Assembly: GCF_047300855.1 (NCBI RefSeq)
Contig: NZ_CP170197.1
Span: 3,224,001-3,288,000, forward strand
DNA: 64,000 bases
Direction of reading: 5' to 3'
DNA from: Sulfuriferula sp047300855
GTDB taxonomy: Bacteria > Pseudomonadota > Gammaproteobacteria > Burkholderiales > Sulfuriferulaceae
Positions 26,580 through 34,581 of the stretch are shown here, piece by piece. The stretch's first letter is position 1. The number at the start of each line of letters is the position of its first letter. The notes beneath the pieces were generated by a model that did not search any database, was not told the origin of the DNA, and saw nothing but the letters and a program-made list of their open reading frames with translations. The translations under genes and the position numbers were made by a program.

Positions 26580-27467
26580 TTATTTGCGCTTGCCTCCGCG
26601 CTGCCGCCCGGCGAAATCGCGCGCAAACTGCCACGCCACCCGCCCGGAACGCGCGCCACGCTCCAGCGACCATTGCAGCGCGGCGCGGCGCATCGCATCG
26701 GAATCCTTAACCGTTACGCCGAGGGCATCGAGCCAGGTTTGCACGATGGCCAGATAGATCTCCTGGTCGAACGGGTAAAACGACAGCCACAGGCCGAAGC
26801 GCTCCGACAGCGAGACTTTTTCTTCCACCGCCTCGAATGGATGCACCTCATTGCCGACGTGGCGGGTGAGTTCGTTTTCTGCCATGTATTCGGGCATCAG
26901 GTGGCGGCGGTTGGAGGTGGCGTAGACCAGCACATTGTCCGGCGGCGCTGCGATGGCGCCGTCAAGCACCGCCTTGAGCGCCTTGTAGCCCGGTTCGCCG
27001 GTCTCGAACGAAAGGTCGTCGCAAAACACGATAAAGCGCTCGCGCCGCCCGACCAGCTGTTCGGCGATATCCGCCAGATCCACCAGGTGGGACTTGTCCA
27101 CTTCGATCAGGCGCAGGCCTTTGGGTGCAAACTGGCTCAGCAACGCTTTCACCAGCGAGGATTTTCCGGTACCGCGCGCGCCGGTCAGCAACACGTTGTT
27201 GGCCGGGCGGCCGGCCAGGAACTGGCGCGTGTTCTGTTCGATGCGCTGTTTTTGCTCGTCGATGCCGGTGAGGTGCGCCAGTTCGATTTTGTGCGGATGC
27301 GGCACGGCTTCGATCCAGCCGGTGTCGGCGCGCTTGCGCCATCGGAAAGCGATCGCCGCGTCCCAGTCGGTGGCCGGCGGCGCGGCCGGCAGCCAGGCTT
27401 CCAGCCGCGCCAGCACGCGTTCTGCGCGCGCCAGCAATTGCGCCAGGTCAGCTGCGGTATTCGGCAT
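26580..27467 (-). CDS. DUF815 family AAA-type ATPase
   Basis: The 295-residue protein has Walker A GARGTGKSSLVKALL, Walker B FIVFCDDLSFE and a sensor-like VYATSNRRHLMPE. It belongs to the DUF815 P-loop family, whose role is not established. The N-terminus includes WRKRADTGWIEAVPHPHKIELAHLTGID, the typical DUF815 lead-in. The start lies 20 bases inside the end of argJ, so both are translated from one message. This argJ-DUF815 pairing recurs in betaproteobacteria, often near secA or mutT, which are not next to it here. The C-terminus is basic and Arg/Lys/Gly-rich (GRQRGGKRK). Confidence 0.9.
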   Translation of the reverse strand: MPNTAADLAQLLARAERVLARLEAWLPAAPPATDWDAAIAFRWRKRADTGWIEAVPHPHKIELAHLTGIDEQKQRIEQNTRQFLAGRPANNVLLTGARGTGKSSLVKALLSQFAPKGLRLIEVDKSHLVDLADIAEQLVGRRERFIVFCDDLSFETGEPGYKALKAVLDGAIAAPPDNVLVYATSNRRHLMPEYMAENELTRHVGNEVHPFEAVEEKVSLSERFGLWLSFYPFDQEIYLAIVQTWLDALGVTVKDSDAMRRAALQWSLERGARSGRVAWQFARDFAGRQRGGKRK

Positions 27468-28674
27468 TGATTTTCACGTAGTCGTAGGAGAAATCGCAGG
27501 TCCACAGGGTAGCGGCCGCATCACCCCGGTTAAGCACCACACGCACGGTGATTTCCGGCTGCTTCATCACGCGCTGGCCGTCGGCTTCCTGGTAGCTTGC
27601 TGCGCGGCCGCCGTTTTCCGCCACCAGTACGTCGTCGAGGTAGAGCTGCAGCGTATTTACATCGAGGTCATCCACACCCGCATAGCCGATGGCGGCAAGG
27701 ATGCGCCCGAGGTTGGGGTCGGAAGCGAAAAAGGCGGTTTTCACCAGCGGCGAATGGGCAATGGCGTAGCCGATCTGGCGGCATTCCTGTTGGCTGCGGC
27801 CGCCTTCGACGCGGATGGTCATGAATTTGGTCGCGCCTTCCCCGTCCCGCACGATGGCCTGGGCGAGCCAAGTGGATACCTCTGTCACCGCAGCTAACAG
27901 CGCAGCGTAATCGGTGCTGGCGGTGTCGGTGATTTCGGCGTTGCCTGCCTGGCCGGTGGCGATCAGCATGAACGAGTCGTTGGTGGAGGTATCGCCGTCC
28001 ACGGTGATGCAGTTGAACGATTGGTCGGCTGCGTGTTTGACCATTGCCTGCAGCGCATCCTGGCCCACGGCGGCGTCGGTCGCCACGTAGCCCAGCAGGG
28101 TCGCCATGTTGGGATGGATCATGCCGGAGCCCTTGGCGATGCCGGTGATGGTCACCGTCTTCCCGCCAACCTGCACTTGCCTGGACAGCGCCTTGGCGAC
28201 GATATCGGTGGTCATGATGGCGTGGGCGGCGGCGAACCAGTTATCGGCGCGGCAATCAGCCAGGGCGGCGGGCAGTGCCGCGATGATCTTGTCGGCGGGC
28301 AGCGGCTCCATGATCACGCCGGTGGAGAACGGCAGCACTTCGCGCTCGGCACAGCCGGCCAGACCGGCGAGCGCCTCGCACACCGCCTTGGCCGCCTGCA
28401 TGCCGGCCTCGCCGGTACCCGCATTGGCGTTGCCGGTGTTGATGATCAATGCGCGCGGCGCGGCTTTTTGCAGATGGCGCCTGGCGACCGTCACCGGCGC
28501 GGCGCAGAAGCGGTTTTGCGTGAACACGCCGGCCACGCGGCTGCCGGGGGCGAGCTGCATGACGGTCACATCGCGTCGGCCGGGTTTCTTGATGCCTGCG
28601 CTGGCAATGCCGATGTTGACGCCGGCAACGGGTAAAAGCTGTTCAGACTGGGGGGGAAGCAGGTTGACGGGCAT
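27448..28674 (-). CDS. argJ: bifunctional ornithine acetyltransferase/N-acetylglutamate synthase
   Basis: The 408-residue ArgJ transfers the acetyl group from N-acetylornithine to glutamate in the cyclic arginine pathway. The autoprocessing site is visible in KGSGMIHPNMATLLGYVATD, where the Thr becomes the catalytic N-terminus of the beta chain. Other family motifs are ALIINTGNANAGTGEAG and SFNCITVDGDTSTNDSFM. Whether it also uses acetyl-CoA, as bifunctional forms do, cannot be told from sequence. The gene is followed by a 20-bp overlap with the DUF815 ATPase. It starts at 28674 as MPVNLLPP. Confidence 0.96.
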   Translation of the reverse strand: MPVNLLPPQSEQLLPVAGVNIGIASAGIKKPGRRDVTVMQLAPGSRVAGVFTQNRFCAAPVTVARRHLQKAAPRALIINTGNANAGTGEAGMQAAKAVCEALAGLAGCAEREVLPFSTGVIMEPLPADKIIAALPAALADCRADNWFAAAHAIMTTDIVAKALSRQVQVGGKTVTITGIAKGSGMIHPNMATLLGYVATDAAVGQDALQAMVKHAADQSFNCITVDGDTSTNDSFMLIATGQAGNAEITDTASTDYAALLAAVTEVSTWLAQAIVRDGEGATKFMTIRVEGGRSQQECRQIGYAIAHSPLVKTAFFASDPNLGRILAAIGYAGVDDLDVNTLQLYLDDVLVAENGGRAASYQEADGQRVMKQPEITVRVVLNRGDAAATLWTCDFSYDYVKINAEYRS

Positions 28675-28733
28675 GGCGGCTGGAAGCGGGGTTGCAAAGC
28701 CGCCATTTTACCCCGGAAGCCGGGGATTGTGCG

Positions 28734-28973
28734 TCAGTCGCGATCTGCGGAGTGCGCCTTGCGGCTCGGCATACGGCAACGGTTCCATGGCCAGACCCCC
28801 TCTTTTTCAACCGAGTGGGAGAATGTAGCCAAACCTGCCAGTACGGTAATGACAAAACCCAGCTGTTCAAACAGCAGGCGCGCGGTCATCACGCCAAACG
28901 GGATATCCAGAAAATCGGGTACATAGAAGAACGCTGCCAGGCAACTGAAGATAATGCTCAGAACAAGGTACAT
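28734..28973 (-). CDS. small membrane protein, unknown
   Basis: A 79-residue frame from ATG 28973 (preceded by GGGGCGG) has two likely membrane helices (YLVLSIIFSCLAAFFYVPDF and FEQLGFVITVLAGLATFS) and a basic, Arg-rich tail. I recognise no family. It is on the argJ strand, 60 bp upstream of it. It may be a real small membrane protein, or a chance hydrophobic frame; the orientation of charged residues favours a real one. Confidence 0.45.
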   Translation of the reverse strand: MYLVLSIIFSCLAAFFYVPDFLDIPFGVMTARLLFEQLGFVITVLAGLATFSHSVEKEGVWPWNRCRMPSRKAHSADRD

Positions 28974-29198
28974 GGTGTGCCGCCCCAAAATTGAATCGCA
29001 ATAATCCAGCAGGTATCCAAGGGCGATTGAGCAAACTCCGTGCCACGCAACTCCCTACAAACAAAATCAATTTGTTACGTCAATACGTCCCTCATCTTTC
29101 AGAACGCCTGTAAAAACGTCCGACATTCTTTTTGCGGCTGACAGATTGGTGATGTGGTCTATATTTAAGAGCCCTGATTACAAATACAGGAGTACACC

Positions 29199-29612
29199 AT
29201 GTCTCTTTCCATGTTACCCGACGCAATTCAACTGGAACGTATAAACATGCTGAAGTCCGGAATCGAAACTCTGAAAACCATGGGCAATGATGAATTTGCT
29301 GTGCAGGATCTGGCCGGGTTTCGCGAACCGGATGAGCTCATCGTTCCCGTACTTAATACCCATGTACAACCTGACATTCAGGCCAAACAACCGGATACCG
29401 GCAGCGAGACGCTGGCCGTGGTGGAAGTCAGCAGCGATCTCGGTGATGAATCCTGCGGGCGGCGCTGGCAGGCATTGGAAGCCTGGGCACTGCTGCATGA
29501 TGCGCAGATGATGGTATTCGTCCACCCCGAGGATCAGACACGAGCACTGGGAATTGCGCGTGCCTGGCATGTGCCGGATGATTACATTGTGACCTTGCCC
29601 AGACTGCATTGA
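29199..29612 (+). CDS. hypothetical protein, possibly soluble alpha-beta
   Basis: This 137-residue frame follows CAGGAGTACACC with good spacing, and starts MSLSMLPDAIQLERINMLKS. It has acidic N- and central parts and a C-terminal segment with ALHDAQMMVFVHPEDQTRAL and WHVPDDYIVTLPRLH. I recognise no domain. The gene stands alone with a 225-bp upstream gap that should contain its promoter, and is convergent with mobA. Codon use matches the host. The start is well supported by the ribosome-binding site. Confidence 0.65.
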   Translation: MSLSMLPDAIQLERINMLKSGIETLKTMGNDEFAVQDLAGFREPDELIVPVLNTHVQPDIQAKQPDTGSETLAVVEVSSDLGDESCGRRWQALEAWALLHDAQMMVFVHPEDQTRALGIARAWHVPDDYIVTLPRLH

Positions 29613-29738
29613 ACTGTGTTAAAAGGGCAGTGTGACTTTCCCGGGCTCGCCTATCAGGAGAAAAACAAATTCTCCTAAGAGAATCCGTGCCCACTCCGTG
29701 ACCTGTGTTCCCTACGACTGCAGTTGCTTTTTCCAGGT

Positions 29739-30317
29739 TTAATTCAAGCAGCCCGACAAATCTTCTGGCTGGTTCACGTTGATAAACGCCGCTGCGTCGG
29801 TAAATTCAACGGTGGCAGTACGGTGGCGCGCCTGCCAGGCATGCACGGCACGGCCACCGCCAGCGAGATACTTGCCGAGGTCATCCGTCAGACGCCGTGC
29901 GCATATCATGATGGCCGGATGAGTACGTCCACCGGCACTGGCCACGACAATCTCCGCGTGTCCCTTCAGCAGTGGTGCGGCAAGCTGCTGCACCAGATCG
30001 GCAGGCAGCTGCGGGGTATCGCAGGGCACCGTGAGCACCCACTCATGGTGCGCCGCGTGCAAGCCCGCCCACACGCCTGCCAGCGGCCCCTGAAATCCAT
30101 CCAGGGCATCTATCACCACCGGGTAGCCCAAGGCTCGATAGTCGTCCAGATTGCGGTTGGCGCTGATCAGTATCTCGTCCACCTGGGGCACGATGCGCGC
30201 CAGCACATGCGTCACCAGCGGCTGATCGTGAAATTTAACCAGCCCCTTGTCCTGGCCACCCATGCGTCGTCCGGCACCGCCAGCGAGAACAATTGCACTG
30301 ATCGGTGCTTGTGCCAT
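29739..30317 (-). CDS. mobA: molybdenum cofactor guanylyltransferase MobA
   Basis: This 192-residue enzyme attaches GMP to molybdopterin to form the MGD cofactor. The signature LAGGAGRRMGGQDKGLVKF near the N-terminus binds GTP; LGYPVVIDALDGFQGPLAGV and VPCDTPQLPADLVQQL are further family motifs. It starts one base before the end of the ArnT-like gene, so they share a message. Nitrate reductase NarG needs bis-MGD, and the nar operon lies 20 kb away, so MobA is likely relevant to it. No other molybdenum cofactor gene lies in this window. Confidence 0.95.
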   Translation of the reverse strand: MAQAPISAIVLAGGAGRRMGGQDKGLVKFHDQPLVTHVLARIVPQVDEILISANRNLDDYRALGYPVVIDALDGFQGPLAGVWAGLHAAHHEWVLTVPCDTPQLPADLVQQLAAPLLKGHAEIVVASAGGRTHPAIMICARRLTDDLGKYLAGGGRAVHAWQARHRTATVEFTDAAAFINVNQPEDLSGCLN

Positions 30318-31991
30318 TCAGTGTTTTGTCCGCGCACGCCGATATAGAGCAAAACGCTCGGATTGGTTGCCTGGTCGATTGCCCTCCCATTCTTTTTTCC
30401 ATTCTGCATTCAGTTCGGGGGGGGAATTTTCGTCGTATTGCACCAGCAATGCCGGGCAATGACTCTGGGAGGCCGAGCCCACTGGGAGCGTGCGCAAGTC
30501 GATCCAGTAATCGAGCATGGCGCGCATGGCTTCATTCAAATTCTGGCTGGCGACACAACCACGGCTGGGCAAAGCCGGTTCCATGCTGGTGATCATGCTG
30601 TGATAACTCATCCGTGCATTGACCGGATACATGAACAGGCTCGCCGCCAGTCCCCAGGTCAGCGTAATACCGGCTGCCCAGGCAATGAGCGGACGCTGCG
30701 GTGTGCGCTTGAGCAGCAGTAACAATGTTAGCCACGCAAAGCAGTATGCCAGCGCCAACGCCACCATGAGGGGCCGGAACTCACCCACATAACCCGGCTG
30801 GATTTTATGCATATGCGCAGCCAGCCGCGCGGGTATGCCTATATCAAAAGCGCTCCAGTACACCCAGGCTGCGGCAATCACCACCAGGAAAGTCATCATC
30901 GCGAACCAGTACAGCGCATTGGCGGCCCCGCGGCGCAAAGTGTACGTGCTGCCAGCGGCCAGCAACGCCAGCGGCAACAGTAAAGGCAAGCCATGAACTT
31001 CACGCGGATCGTTGGTAAGGGAGAGCAATGCCAGCAGACTCAAAAACATCAGCAGCGGCAGTGCAATCCCCGGTTCGGTCAAGCCATGGCGGCGCGCTTT
31101 CCACAGCGCCCATAGCGCCAGCGGCCAAGCCGGCCAGGAAAACCAGGGCAGAAAAGTCAGGTAATACAGCGTGCCCCTGCCTGCATGCGCGACGGATGGC
31201 GCGAACCGCCCCAGGGTATCGACGTGCCACCATTCGGCAAACACGCCGGGTGCCTGCTGATACAACATCCATGGCCAGATCAACAACCAGGGCAAGGCGC
31301 TCACCACCATGACGAGCGCCGCAGCCAGATTGACGCGCCTGCGCCAGGCCGGCGCCATGACGGGCAGCAGCAGGGCGGTCAGCAGCAATGCCAGCGCTTC
31401 CAATGCGCCCACGCTCATAAACGCCATGCCTATGCCGGTGCCCGCCAGCACCGCGCCGAGTAACGGACGCCGCAGATTAAAGGCAAATCCGAAACCCGCC
31501 ATCGCATAGGCTGCCAGCAGGGCGCTTTGCGGAATCGCTTCGTGTGCGCGCACCAGCAGCCCCACACTGCCGATTAGCACCAGCACCGCCAGACGCCCAT
31601 GTTCGCTGCTGTAGAGCAAACGACTGGTCAGTCCGGTGAAAATCAGCGCCAGCAACACGAACATGCCGGCGGTCAGACGCGTCGCATCATGCACCGACAA
31701 CCAGCCGGACAAGCCTTGGGCAGCGTTGGCCGCGACCCAGGTAAACAGTGGCGGGTGAACTGGCAAAGGTTCGCCCGCCAGGGTAGGAATCGCGGCCGGC
31801 GCGCCGGACAACAGGCTGTCTACAAAGCCGATGCTGCGCGATTCATCGCCCTTCCACGGGTCATGCCCGACCAGCCCTGGTAGCAGCCACGCCAGTACCA
31901 GCAGCAGGGTGAGTAATGACGGTATGACGTTATGCCAGCGCTGATTCTGCAAGGCGGGATGCGCCGCGGATGCGGCCTGGGTGGGTGGCAA
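30318..31991 (-). CDS. ArnT-like GT39 membrane glycosyltransferase
   Basis: The 557-residue protein has about 12 hydrophobic helices. The acidic motif WKGDESRSIGFV near residue 45 matches the catalytic Asp of ArnT/PMT-type GT-C transferases, and LPVHPPLFTWVAANA is the usual next motif. ArnT adds 4-amino-arabinose to lipid A, but many ArnT-like members have other lipid-linked sugar donors. No other arn genes are in the window, so the substrate is unassigned. A periplasmic C-terminal part ends with YRRARTKH. The mobA gene begins directly after its stop, an unusual neighbour with no functional link that I see. Confidence 0.85.
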   Translation of the reverse strand: MPPTQAASAAHPALQNQRWHNVIPSLLTLLLVLAWLLPGLVGHDPWKGDESRSIGFVDSLLSGAPAAIPTLAGEPLPVHPPLFTWVAANAAQGLSGWLSVHDATRLTAGMFVLLALIFTGLTSRLLYSSEHGRLAVLVLIGSVGLLVRAHEAIPQSALLAAYAMAGFGFAFNLRRPLLGAVLAGTGIGMAFMSVGALEALALLLTALLLPVMAPAWRRRVNLAAALVMVVSALPWLLIWPWMLYQQAPGVFAEWWHVDTLGRFAPSVAHAGRGTLYYLTFLPWFSWPAWPLALWALWKARRHGLTEPGIALPLLMFLSLLALLSLTNDPREVHGLPLLLPLALLAAGSTYTLRRGAANALYWFAMMTFLVVIAAAWVYWSAFDIGIPARLAAHMHKIQPGYVGEFRPLMVALALAYCFAWLTLLLLLKRTPQRPLIAWAAGITLTWGLAASLFMYPVNARMSYHSMITSMEPALPSRGCVASQNLNEAMRAMLDYWIDLRTLPVGSASQSHCPALLVQYDENSPPELNAEWKKEWEGNRPGNQSERFALYRRARTKH

Positions 31992-32020
31992 ATTTCATGC
32001 GCAGATTCTACCCCAAAAAC

Positions 32021-32048
32021 AAACAAGGCAGCCTTAGCTGCCTTGTTT
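32021..32048 (-). terminator. terminator after rpmE
   Basis: AAACAAGGCAGC (32021-32032) and GCTGCCTTGTTT (32037-32048) form a 12-bp perfect stem with a CTTA loop. On the minus strand a T-rich run continues (TTTGTTTTTGGGG), so it ends the rpmE message 33 bp after its stop; the symmetrical arms may also stop opposing transcripts. Confidence 0.9.
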
Positions 32049-32080
32049 CGATTACGCTTGTGCGATTAGGCCCAGCGCGA

Positions 32081-32287
32081 TTATTTACTTATGCCGTATT
32101 TCTGGCGGAATTTCTCGACGCGACCGGCGGTGTCTACAATCTTCTGCTTGCCGGTGTAGAACGGATGGCATTCCGAACACACTTCAATATGCAGGTCTTT
32201 CGACATGGTGGAACGCGTGGTGAATTTATTGCCGCAGCTGCATACGACGGCAATTTCGGGGTAGTTTGGGTGAATTTCTGCTTTCAT
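32081..32287 (-). CDS. rpmE: 50S ribosomal protein L31, zinc-binding type
   Basis: This is a 68-residue L31. The zinc-binding CXC (CSCGNKF, residues 16-18) and CXXC (CSECHPFYTGKQ, residues 37-40) show that this is the C+ form rather than the zinc-free YkgM type. The protein sits on the 50S subunit and bridges the two subunits. The gene lies between rho and a strong terminator, a common gammaproteobacterial and betaproteobacterial order. Confidence 0.98.
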   Translation of the reverse strand: MKAEIHPNYPEIAVVCSCGNKFTTRSTMSKDLHIEVCSECHPFYTGKQKIVDTAGRVEKFRQKYGISK

Positions 32288-32337
32288 GATCTGTCCTCAG
32301 TTGCCGCGGCGTGTACGCGGAAAGGCGGTATTATCCA

Positions 32338-32360
32338 GTAAAATCCTTGCTATCGCAAGG
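32338..32360 (-). terminator. short terminator after rho
   Basis: CCTTGC (32345-32350) and GCAAGG (32355-32360) form a six-base stem with a TATC loop, followed on the minus strand by ATTTTAC. It begins 14 bp after the rho stop. The stem is short, so termination is probably partial. Confidence 0.65.
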
Positions 32361-32373
32361 GCTTAGCGCAGCG

Positions 32374-33636
32374 TCAGCGCCCACTGCGCATGGAATCAAA
32401 GAAATCGGCATTGTTTTTGGTGGCTTTGACTTTGTCGAGCAGGAATTCCATCGCTTCCAGATCGTCCATCGGATAGAGCAATTTCCTCAATACCCAGATT
32501 TTTTGCAATGCGTCAGCCTTGATCAGCAATTCCTCGCGACGCGTGCCGGAACGGTTGACGTTGATCGCCGGGTACAGGCGTTTTTCCGCCATGCGCCGGT
32601 CGAGGTGGATTTCCATGTTGCCGGTACCCTTGAATTCCTCGTAGATCACGTCGTCCATGCGGCTGCCGGTATCGATCAGCGCGGTGGCGATAATGGTCAG
32701 CGAGCCGCCTTCTTCGATATTGCGGGCCGCGCCAAAAAAGCGCTTGGGGCGTTGCAAGGCATTGGCGTCGACACCGCCGGTGAGCACCTTGCCCGAGGAC
32801 GGGATGACGGTATTGTAGGCGCGTGCCAGGCGGGTAATGGAGTCCAGCAAAATCACCACGTCTTTCTTGTGCTCGACCAGGCGCTTGGCTTTTTCGATCA
32901 CCATTTCTGCTACCTGCACATGGCGGGTGGCGGGCTCGTCAAAGGTCGAGGCGACCACTTCACCACGTACCGAGCGCGTCATTTCGGTCACTTCCTCAGG
33001 ACGCTCGTCAATCAGCAGCACAATCATCACCACATCCGGGTGATTGGCGGCGATGGAATGCGCGATATGCTGCAGCATCACCGTCTTGCCGGATTTAGGG
33101 CTGGCCACCAGCAGGCCGCGTTGTCCCAGGCCGATCGGGGCAATCATGTCGATAATGCGGCCGGTGATGTTTTCTTCGGACTTGATTTCGCGTTCCAGCA
33201 GCAACGGCCGGGTCGGGAACAGCGGGGTCAGGTTTTCGAACAGAATCTTGTTCTTGGAATTTTCCGGCGGCTCGCCATTGACCTTGTCTACCTTGACCAG
33301 GGCAAAGTAACGTTCGCCGTCCTTGGGGATGCGGATCTCGCCTTCGATGCTGTCGCCGGTATGCAGGTTGAAACGGCGGATTTGTGAAGGCGAAATGTAA
33401 ATGTCATCCGGGCTGGCAAGATAGGAGGTATCCGGCGAGCGCAGGAAGCCGAAGCCGTCCGGCAGCACTTCCAGCGTACCTTCGCCGAAAATGCTCACGC
33501 CTTTTTTGGCCTGGTTTTTAAGCAGGGCAAAGATGAGCTCTTGTTTGCGTAAACGGTTGGCGCCTTCGATCGAATTCTCGACGGCCATTTCCACCAGCTG
33601 GGTGACGTGCAACAGTTTCAGGTCAGATAAGTGCAT
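32374..33636 (-). CDS. rho: transcription termination factor Rho
   Basis: This 420-residue hexameric helicase has the N-terminal RNA-binding domain (GFGFLRSPDTSYL) and an ATPase core with LVASPKSGKTVML (Walker A) and VVILLDSITRLARAYN (Walker B). The Q-loop/R-loop region SGKVLTGGVDANALQRPKRFFGAARN is intact, as is the C-terminal end LDKVKATKNNADFFDSM. It ends Rho-dependent transcripts in the cytoplasm. Length and motifs are standard. Thioredoxin lies upstream on the same strand, the usual trx-rho order in proteobacteria; rpmE follows. A 123-bp leader before rho may carry its autoregulation. Confidence 0.98.
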   Translation of the reverse strand: MHLSDLKLLHVTQLVEMAVENSIEGANRLRKQELIFALLKNQAKKGVSIFGEGTLEVLPDGFGFLRSPDTSYLASPDDIYISPSQIRRFNLHTGDSIEGEIRIPKDGERYFALVKVDKVNGEPPENSKNKILFENLTPLFPTRPLLLEREIKSEENITGRIIDMIAPIGLGQRGLLVASPKSGKTVMLQHIAHSIAANHPDVVMIVLLIDERPEEVTEMTRSVRGEVVASTFDEPATRHVQVAEMVIEKAKRLVEHKKDVVILLDSITRLARAYNTVIPSSGKVLTGGVDANALQRPKRFFGAARNIEEGGSLTIIATALIDTGSRMDDVIYEEFKGTGNMEIHLDRRMAEKRLYPAINVNRSGTRREELLIKADALQKIWVLRKLLYPMDDLEAMEFLLDKVKATKNNADFFDSMRSGR

Positions 33637-33759
33637 TTATTTAGGGGGACTCATGTGCCTTGCAGGGAAGGCGGGGAACAACGTTGGAAGAGGAAAGTGC
33701 GCCTGATGTCCGGATGATATTTTTAATAAATGGACAGGCTCAGACGCACCATAACGGAA

Positions 33760-34086
33760 CTATATATTGCTGTCAACAAAAGCTGTCAATTGAGATTTTG
33801 ATAATGCGCCGACTTTGGTGGCCTCGATGTTGCCATTTTTGAAAATCATCAGCGTTGGAATGCCACGTATTCCGAATTTTGGCGGCGTAGCCTGGTTCTC
33901 GTCAATATTGAGTTTGGCAATTTTGAGACGGCCTGAATATTCTTTAGCCACTTCATCGAGAATTGGTGCAATCATTTTGCACGGGCCGCACCAGTCAGCC
34001 CAGTAATCCACCAATACCGGCAAGGTGGATTGCAACACCTCTTGCTCAAAGGAGTCGTCGGTGACGTAGTGAATGTGCTCGCTCAT
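33760..34086 (-). CDS. trxA: thioredoxin
   Basis: The 108-residue protein is a classic thioredoxin: DYWADWCGPCKMIAPIL carries the redox WCGPCK site, and GIRGIPTLMIFKNG carries the conserved cis-Pro. It reduces disulfides in cytoplasmic proteins with electrons from thioredoxin reductase. It is upstream of rho and divergent from ferredoxin fdxA. The start ATG follows GGATTCC, a modest ribosome-binding site. Confidence 0.97.
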   Translation of the reverse strand: MSEHIHYVTDDSFEQEVLQSTLPVLVDYWADWCGPCKMIAPILDEVAKEYSGRLKIAKLNIDENQATPPKFGIRGIPTLMIFKNGNIEATKVGALSKSQLTAFVDSNI

Positions 34087-34249
34087 GGAATCCTCGCTTC
34101 TAGATGTGGGGTAAATTGCAGATCAGCGCAATTTTAAGGGTTGATTGGTACATGCTAGCGAAAAATACGCAGGATGTGAAGTCGGCGTCAATTCGCGCTT
34201 GCTGGTAAAATGCCGGCACTCTGTATTTGATCTTGCCAGGAACGTTGCT

Positions 34250-34573
34250 ATGACTTACGTCGTCACTGAAAATTGCATCAAGTGTAAATATACCGATTGC
34301 GTGGATGTTTGTCCCGTAGATTGCTTCCGCGAAGGTCCGAATTTCCTGGTCATCGACCCCGACGAGTGCATCGACTGCACGCTATGCGTTGCCGAATGTC
34401 CGGCAGAAGCCATCTTTGCCGAAGATGACGTCCCCGCAGACCAGCAGCATTGTACCGCGCTCAACGCCGAACTGGCGGCGATCTGGAAACCCATCATCGA
34501 ACGCAAGGATCCGCCTGCCGATGCTGACGACTGGAACGGCAAACCCGACAAGCTGCCGCTACTGGAACGTTAG
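34250..34573 (+). CDS. fdxA: 7Fe ferredoxin FdxA
   Basis: From ATG 34250 this gives 107 residues. An N-terminal cluster motif CIKCKYTDCVDVCPVDCF and a second CIDCTLCVAECP indicate one [3Fe-4S] and one [4Fe-4S] cluster. The C-terminal extension to LPLLER is typical of FdxA. It is a low-potential electron carrier. A longer frame from 34145 has no such character. The AddB-like gene begins eight bases after its stop, so they might be co-transcribed. Confidence 0.95.
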   Translation: MTYVVTENCIKCKYTDCVDVCPVDCFREGPNFLVIDPDECIDCTLCVAECPAEAIFAEDDVPADQQHCTALNAELAAIWKPIIERKDPPADADDWNGKPDKLPLLER

Positions 34574-34581
34574 TACTGCGG

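Noticed and set aside
29656..29676. AGGAGAA/TTCTCCT hairpin after the hypothetical gene
   Set aside because: Seven-base arms without a T-tract on either strand; not convincing as terminator.
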